Of a stretch of DNA of 64,000 bases, positions 58,326-64,000 are shown in pieces. Source of the stretch: Chelydra serpentina (lineage: Eukaryota; Chordata; Testudines; Chelydridae). Location of the stretch: NCBI GenBank assembly GCA_037349315.1, contig JBAIAC010000030.1, positions 14,219,501-14,283,500 on the forward strand, given 5' to 3'. Below the pieces are notes generated by a model. That model was given only the letters and a program-made list of their open reading frames with translations, was not told where the DNA came from and did no database searches. Made by a program: the position numbers and the translations under genes. Each line of letters begins with the position of its first letter. Within the stretch, counting starts at the first letter, position 1.

Positions 58326-59545
58326 AAAAAGAATGGCCATAGTGGGTCAGACCAATGGTCCATCTAGCCCAATGATACATCTGGCAGTCGGAGGCTTAGC
58401 CATTTTGGCTAATAGCCATTGATAGACCTATCCTCAATGAACTTATTTCATTTTTTTTTTGCTTTTGACATTCAGAACAACCCCAGGCAATGAGTTCCAC
58501 GAGTTGACTTTGTGTTCTGTGAAGTACTACCTTTTGTTTGTTTTAAACCTGCTGTCTATTAATTTCATCAGATGATCACTGGTTCTTGTGTTATTTAGCC
58601 CTTCACATGACATTTCCTTATTCACTTTCTCTACACCATTCATGATTTTGTGGACCTCTATCATAGCCACCCTTCGTTGTCTCTTTGCCAAGCTGAACAA
58701 GTCCCAACCTTTTTATTCTCTCCTCACATGGAAGCTGTTCCATTCACCTAATCATTTTTTGTTGACCTTCTCTGTACCTTTTCCAATTCTCACGTATCTT
58801 TTTTGAGATGGGGGAATCAGAACTGCACACAATATTCAAAGTGAGGACATACCATGGATTTATATAGTGACATATTTTCTGTCTTATTATCTATCCCTTT
58901 CCTAATGGTTCCTAACATTCTGTTAGCTCTTTTGACTGCCTCTACACATTGAACAGATGTTTTCAGAGTACTATCTAGAATGACTCAAAGATCTCTTTCT
59001 GGGGTGGTAACAGCTAATTGAGATCCCATCATTTTGTATGTATAGTTGAGATTATGTTTTCCACTGTGCATTACTTTGCACTTAGCAACACAATTTCATC
59101 TGCCATTGTATTGTCCAATCACCCATTTTAGTGAAATCCCTTTATAACTCTTCACAGCCTGCTTTAGACTTAACTATCTTGAATAACTTTAAGATCTGCA
59201 ACCTTCTCACCCAATAGGCAATTCAGCATGTGGTGCTTCTTGTCATCACAAATCCAATTATCTATATTTCTAATAATTAAATCCCCCATCACTATTACTT
59301 GTCTCTTCCTAATAAGTGGGGACCACTCCCCCAGAGAGGTATTCTCAGGGTGAGACGATACGATAGCATCTGGAAGCAAGGTCCCAACTATAGGATTGTT
59401 TCCCTTAGCTCCACTTTCGTCCTCCTCAGTAGCACAGAGATTCTGTCAGACTCAGGGTGGGACCATTCTACTGTGCCTGGAAAGTCTTGTTTATGTATCT
59501 TGGTCTCACTTAGCTTAGTTCAGCCATGCTGACCCAACAGCCTGT
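58325..59545 (-). mobile_element. CR1 LINE, internally deleted, nested in the Gypsy-like element
   Basis: On the minus strand its 3' end is TAGACCATTGGTCTGACCCAC (58340-58360). The body reads like the CR1 RT tail up to about 59210 (ATACAAAATGATGGGATCTC and TAATGCACAGTGGAAAAC). Then 59215-59530 encodes VIVMGDLIIRNIDNWICDD, the esterase-type domain of CR1 ORF1. ORF1 and RT are thus joined with the middle missing. The 59170-59379 ORF covers this domain. Confidence 0.75.
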
Positions 59546-59940
59546 AACTGGTAGTCTTAGTGGGTCATGAGAGGATTGCACCGAATGCATATATACACTA
59601 CTACCCATAAGGCAGTGGTATCTGGGTATTTCGGGAACGTAAGTCTCTGCCGGTCCGCTGCCTGTTCAGGTGAGGTTTCTTCTTTCCCTCTCCTTCTAGC
59701 TCTTAGCTGTTCCCTGTCCAGTTCAGATTGATGGCTAGCTCCAAACCACATGTCAAGGGCTTGTACCAGGTCTGGATAACAGTCTTTTCAGTGGGTAAAT
59801 TCTGCAGTACAATCACAGCTGGGCCACCCACCTGGGCTTCTTGTTAACATCCTTTTCTGTTTTTCTTCCCAGGCATTCAGTTGAGCTATAATGTTAAATT
59901 GAGCCAAATAAGCCTTACAGGGAGACAGTGGGCTTTTGTA

Positions 59941-60500
59941 TTATTTGAGCTGGAACAACCCATCCTCTTCCCTCTGTGGGTTACAAAAGGAGTAGAAAGC
60001 TGTTGTTAAGTGCCCAGTCTTACCGAAGGCCTCTGGCTGGTTAAATTCCTCATCGAGGTAGTTCCTTTCCCCTGTAGTCTGTGACCTTTCCTTCTGGAGC
60101 TGAATTTTCAGCAACTTAAATCCTTGCTGTAGCTCATCTTTGTTGGTAAGCTGCAAGTTGACTAAAGCTTGCTTAGTCTTCAGACTTTCATGGAGGAACT
60201 TCTAGTTTCCAGCAGTCAGATTGTTGGCCACCTCATCAATTCTTTTTACCATTCCAGCCTGGGAGTTTTGAAGTTGAGTTTCCCCAGTCTATTCAAACAC
60301 TTTGTAGTTGCTGCTCTAACAGAGATTTGACCTCTCCCTGTAAGTCAATCCTTAGCTCTTTCTGGGAAGCCTCTATCTGCTGCATTAGTTCCTTTTGGGA
60401 CACCTCCAGCTCCTGTTATAAGTCATGTTTTAATTCCTTTTCGTTTTAATTCCTGCTGGCTATTTTTGATTTCTGCAAGGACCTCAATAATTTGTTCCTA
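59941..60500 (-). pseudogene. Gypsy Gag coiled-coil fragment
   Basis: Minus-strand ORF and flanking sequence (FKLLKIQLQKERSQTTGE; further upstream EVSQKELMQQIEASQKELR and GEVKSLLEQQLQ) show heptad-rich charged helices, as in the amino-terminal coiled coils of some Gypsy Gag proteins. Stops interrupt it. Confidence 0.45.
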
Positions 60501-61056
60501 AAAGGTATGTGGTGTCACCAAACACTCCTAGTGGCCCAGGGTGATACTACAGGTGTACCCCCAACATAATTTTCTCAAGTGGAACAGCAATAGATTCACT
60601 TTAACCATCCAGAGCAAGGAGACACCAACATATGTTCATACAATACCATAAACCCTTTTAAAATTACACTTCAAGACAGGAATCATTGTAACAAACAATT
60701 CATCAGGACTCTGGACCAGGCTTCCAAACTTAGACCACACCCAAGCCTCTGACTCAGTAGGTTCATCTCCTGGTATCTGACAGAACAACTATCTTGCCCC
60801 ACTACAATCTACATGACTTATCTTCTCCTCTCCACTCTATTTCCTGTTCCTATTTACCTCCAGGGCGGGATCAAGTTCTCCTTGATTACAGCTAGTCTGC
60901 AGGTTATAGGCTCCAGCCTGACCCTTAAAGGGGTAGTACCTTTTTTTTAACCTATTACATTCTTTCACAGTTCCATCTTGGTTCAATAGGAATACCAGTT
61001 TACAGTCTCTCTCCTTGAACACTAGAGCCTATTCTCACACTAGTGTTACCCATTTT

Positions 61057-62099
61057 TGACATCATCAGCTGCTAGTCAAAATTCAGGATCTGGAAATGTT
61101 CCAGTTGGGAGCAGAAACTGATGATGGAGTCTGCTTTTTTCTTTTATTTATTTAAAATTTTATTTTTTTAAAGAAATGTACAGAATCCTGTTTCTCCAAA
61201 TGCAGGAGGAATCAAAGGCAAAAGGAGCAGTTTCTTAGTTAATAGGCTCAAGCTTAGGGGTATGGAACAGCTTCCATATAAGGAGAGTTTAATAAGACTG
61301 GGACTTTTCAGCTTGGAAAAGAGACGACTAACGGGGATATGATAGAGATCTATGAAATCATGAATAATGTGGAGAAAGTAAATAAGGAAGTGTTATTTAC
61401 TTCTTCCCAGAACACGAGAACTAGGGGTCACCAAATGAAATTAATAGGCAGCAGGTTTAAAACAAATAAAAGGAAGTATTTCTTCACACAACGCACAGTC
61501 AACCTGTGGAACTCCTTGCCAGAAGATGTTGTGAAGGCCAAGACCATAACAGGGTTAAAAAAAGAACTAGATAAATTCATAGAGGTTAGGTCCATCAATG
61601 GCTATTAGCCAGGATGGGCAGGAATGGTGTCCCTAGCCTCTGTTTGCCAGAAGCTGGGAATGAGCGACAAGAGATGGATCACTTGATGATTACCTGTTCT
61701 GTTCATTCTCTCTGGGGCACCTGGCATTGTCCACTGTTGGAAGACAGGATACTGGCCTAGATGGACTTTTGGTCTGACCCTGTAGGGCCATTCTTATGTT
61801 TTTATGTTCTCTCTCTCCCTGGTTCTCTGTTCTGCCTTCCATGTACTCTTTTTCTTTCTCCTACCCAAAACATTACTCACAATACTCAGAAGAAAAACAA
61901 ACTAACAAACAAAAACCCATCCACCCACATAGTCCAAAACTCCTGGGCCGGTTTACATAACCCTTTTGTCTTATTGGGGAGCGGGGGGCTGTGATGAATG
62001 TATCCTTATGGTTATGTTAATTGAAGGGTGCATTCCTACTCATCAATCTCAACCAGGTTTTAACTCAACCCATACCAAAGTTTCACCTACCTCATAACA
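61057..62099 (-). repeat. 5' LTR of the Gypsy-like element, split by CR1
   Basis: LTR sequence at 61057-61250 and 61815-62099, matching the 3' LTR. The gap is a CR1 insertion (61250-61812). Confidence 0.8.
61250..61812 (+). mobile_element. CR1 LINE 3' end nested in the 5' LTR
   Basis: A 560-bp CR1 3' end that reads GGGGTATGGAACAGCTTCC, ACACGAGAACTAGGGGTCACC, and TAGGTCCATCAATGGCTATTAGC, ending CATTCTTATGTTTTTATGTTCT. It carries a short frame ([18 protein letters not shown], ...[13 protein letters not shown]) typical of this family's tail. It inserted after the LTR element did. Confidence 0.92.
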
Positions 62100-62109
62100 A
62101 TATCTTATT

Positions 62110-62630
62110 GGCACACAAGCTGCTGCTATACAACTGGTGCCAAACTATAAAAAAAAGAGATAAACCCCTGCCTGTCAGAAACAGGTATAATAGCCCAGAG
62201 CCGCAGAGGTATTTAGGCAGCTAGCTCACTTTGAAACCAATTAATAAATTGAAGTTAGGTGCCTAAGTACTTTTGTGGATCTAAGCCAAAATGTGCTCAC
62301 TCCTTTGGAGATTTATATCCTGTGCCCACTTGTTTTAAGAGTCCATTCCTGACTCAGTAACAGGTTGCTGCATAGTGCAATTGCATCTTTGCTGCCTCTC
62401 TCCTTTTTCTCAGGTCCATGTAAAGTTTTAGGGTGGGTTTTTTTTTGTAATGCTTTTTGATTAAACAACTTTGCTGATCACCTGAGGGAAACATTTTCCT
62501 GTACTCTCTTGTATATCACACATTGGAGGAGACAGGGCCTGCCTCTCTGCGTCCATCTCGCTTTTACGATTGCACAATTGCTCCTTTCTGGGTTCGGGCC
62601 GGCTTGTATCTACCTGCTCCCACCTCCAGC
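62110..62630. other. Intergenic spacer before INPP5F
   Basis: AT-rich transition of about 0.5 kb to the CpG-rich zone. Nothing recognised. Confidence 0.4.
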
Positions 62631-62639
62631 TTAATGTCA

Positions 62640-63347
62640 CCGGTTCTGTGTTTGGCTGAGCGGCGGCTGCCGAGATGCGCGCCCCGCATCGCGCTCGCCG
62701 CTGGGTGATGCTTCCACGCAGGGAGGTTTAGCAGCCTCGGTTGTAGCGAGGCGCCTTTCGCGCGTACAATCGCGCTGCTGCTTTGGGATCCATCGAGCAA
62801 CCCAGCAGCCTCGATTGTCGGCGGGCTGCTGCTGCTTCCTCCCCAGCGGCTCGGAGCGGCCGAGCTGCTGCGGGAGGGTCATACTATGCTGCAGCGACGG
62901 GGCCGGTGGCGGCTGTGGCTGAGGAGGTGGCCCCCACCAGCAGCCGGGCTTTTTGCCCCCACAGCTGAGGGGGGCGCGACCCGGCCGGGGCTGGCGGAAC
63001 GGTGCCGGCCACGCACGCGGAGCCCTGATCTAGGACAACGGGGGCTCAACCCAGGCGCTGGGTGAGACCGCGCGGCCCCTTTAAGAGGCCGGTGAGCGGC
63101 TGACGGATGAGATCACGTGCCCCGCGGCTGGAGCCGGAACCCGGCCGGGCTGGGCAGCGCCAGGCAGCGGCGGGGCTGCGGCGCGCGGACCAGTGAGGCA
63201 GGGGTTGCGCGCGCTCTCACTCCCCCTCCCCCGTCTCGCGCGCCGCCGGGCTCTGGCGCCCCAGCTCGGAGCCGGAGCCCGCGATCCCCTGGCTGGGCGG
63301 CGTTCTTCGCTGCCCTCCCGCTTCGCTCGCCCGCCTGGCTGCGGAGG
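62640..63347 (+). promoter_or_regulatory. INPP5F: INPP5F CpG-rich promoter and 5' UTR
   Basis: CpG content rises abruptly near 62640 and stays high to the end of the window. The proximal part has CCTTTAAGAGG (63078), GATCACGTGCCCC with an E-box CACGTG (63114-63119), and several GGGCG/CCCCGCC boxes. No TATA box is evident. A dispersed transcription start is likely around 63060-63200, inferred from the ATG position. The E-box could bind bHLH factors, but this is untested. Confidence 0.7.
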
Positions 63348-63444
63348 ATGGAGCTGTTCCAAGCCAAGGATCACTACATCCTGCAGCGCGGGGAGCGGGC
63401 GCTCTGGTGCAGCCGAAGGGACGGTACCCTGCAGCTGCGACCCG
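63348..63444 (+). CDS. INPP5F: INPP5F exon 1 (Sac2, phosphoinositide 4-phosphatase)
   Basis: INPP5F/Sac2 is a Sac-domain phosphoinositide phosphatase acting mainly on PI4P in the endocytic pathway. This first coding exon starts at ATG 63348 (good context, GGAGGATGG) and encodes MELFQAKDHYILQRGER then ALWCSRRDGTLQLRP. It ends after the first base of the next codon (phase 1), before donor GTGAGT at 63445. The sequence matches the vertebrate N terminus, where the human protein also begins MELFQAKDHYILQ; the next human residue, Ala, fits a codon beginning with G. The rest of the gene, including the Sac catalytic domain, lies right of the window. It follows BAG3 in the same direction, as in human. 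Confidence 0.95.
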
Positions 63445-63564
63445 GTGAGTCGGACGCGCGGCGGCTTGGAGGGGAGAGTCTCCCGCTCCCCCGGGGGCAG
63501 GTGGGGTGCGCTCACCCGCCTGAGGAGACGGGCAGAGCCACCCCGGGGGCGGGCAGTGGGAGGA

Positions 63565-64000
63565 CATGGCCGACAGACCCGCTCAGGCTAGGGCACGGGG
63601 TAGGCAGGTTGGGGAGCGAGACGGGGGATGGCGGATCCCCTGGGGGCGGGACGAGCAGGAGGTGAGGAGGGGGGTGGCGGACCGGCTGGGGAGGGGCGGG
63701 CGGGGTGGTGGTGGTGGCAAGGAGGATGGCGGACCCGCTGGGGAGGAGAAGGGTGGGCGGGGTGGCAAGCGGGTGTGTGTGACGGGGGGATGGCGGACCC
63801 CCGGGGGCGGGACGAGGGGGGGACGACAAGGAGGATGGCGTATCCGCTGGGAGTGGTGAACAGGGGGTGATGAGGAGGGTGGCGGACCTGCTGGGGGGGG
63901 CAGCGTGGTGAGTGGGGCTGGTGATGAGGATGGTGGAGATCGACCCGCTGGGGGAGCGGGATGGGGGGGTGACGAGGAGGATGGTGGACCCGCTGGCGGG
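63565..64000 (+). repeat. G-rich minisatellite in INPP5F intron 1
   Basis: Units of about 50-65 bases centred on GATGGCGGACCCGCTGGGG recur (63627, 63673, 63725, 63790, 63834, 63880 and later) with degenerate spacing. Runs of G (GGGGGCGGGACG, GGGGCGGGCGGGG) suggest quadruplex potential on the plus strand. ORFs through it are artefacts. It continues beyond the window. Confidence 0.85.

Larger units (their letters stand above)
55131..62103 (-). mobile_element. Ty3/Gypsy-like LTR retrotransposon, degraded
   Basis: Two related LTRs lie at 55135-55610 and 61057-62099 (the latter carrying a CR1), bounded by ATAT at 55131-55134 and 62100-62103. Transcription is on the minus strand. A polypurine tract (read on plus as CCCCCCCCCCCCCC at 55609-55624) sits beside the left, 3', LTR. 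The right, 5', LTR is followed inside by a TGATGTCAAAAATGGG-like primer-binding site. From right to left the order is Gag-like coiled coil, other gag fragments, a CR1 insertion, retropepsin and RNase H. All frames are broken. Confidence 0.85.

Noticed and set aside
63113..63870. ORFs of 80-182 codons around INPP5F exon 1
   Set aside because: They run through the CpG island and minisatellite in frames other than MELFQAKDHYILQ, and are Pro/Gly/Arg-rich.
1..64000. CRISPR arrays, operons, riboswitches, rRNA
   Set aside because: None seen; the gene structure and repeat content are vertebrate. Direct repeats here are transposon-derived or minisatellite.

Overview
This is a vertebrate nuclear genome window, almost certainly from a turtle and probably a cryptodire. 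The evidence is BAG3 and INPP5F in the order known from other amniotes, spliced exons far apart, abundant CR1 LINEs (some ending in the ATTCTATG 3' repeat), many hAT and Harbinger MITEs of turtle type, MIR-like relics, and no prokaryotic gene organisation. The species call rests on remembered repeat types and was not checked against a database.

Region 1 (1-10.6 kb) holds the 3' three coding exons of BAG3 on the plus strand (3296-3652, 5982-6368, 9253-10023). All introns are phase 0, and a 3' UTR ends near an AATAAA at 10532. Exon 1, with the WW domain, lies left of the window. Region 2 (10.6-62.6 kb) is the BAG3-INPP5F intergenic interval, about 52 kb, built largely of transposon layers. Region 3 (62.6-64 kb) is the CpG-rich promoter and first coding exon of INPP5F (63348-63444), followed by a G-rich minisatellite in intron 1.

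The most unusual intergenic segment is 29.0-32.9 kb, the remnant of a Polinton/Maverick (adintovirus-like) element. It has (a) about 2.3 copies of a 137-bp repeat rich in CCAAT and GC boxes, (b) a two-exon gene with consensus splice sites and an acidic stretch, (c) a minus-strand solo LTR inserted at that gene's 3' end with a 5-bp target duplication, (d) a broken integrase with N-terminal region, catalytic tail and chromodomain, and (e) an open 204-codon ORF starting at the base after the integrase stop. Polymerase, packaging ATPase, protease and capsid genes are not seen.

Other mobile DNA includes a minus-strand Ty3/Gypsy-like element at 55135-62099 with two LTRs, ATAT target duplications, a polypurine tract, retropepsin and RNase H remnants, and two nested CR1 copies. 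A PIF/Harbinger transposase pseudogene (37016-38230) is open except for two TGA codons. Several hAT MITEs have clear 8-bp target duplications, one nested inside a CR1. Two related LTR copies lie at 15743-16912 (+) and 30141-31297 (-), with a fragment at 48450-48739. TSD-flanked hairpin-type retroposons also occur.

The two host genes are independent transcription units in the same direction. BAG3 is a co-chaperone hub and INPP5F a phosphoinositide phosphatase. Nothing in the sequence shows that they work together; their adjacency is conserved synteny. Outside these genes and the mobile elements I see no other convincing protein-coding exon.
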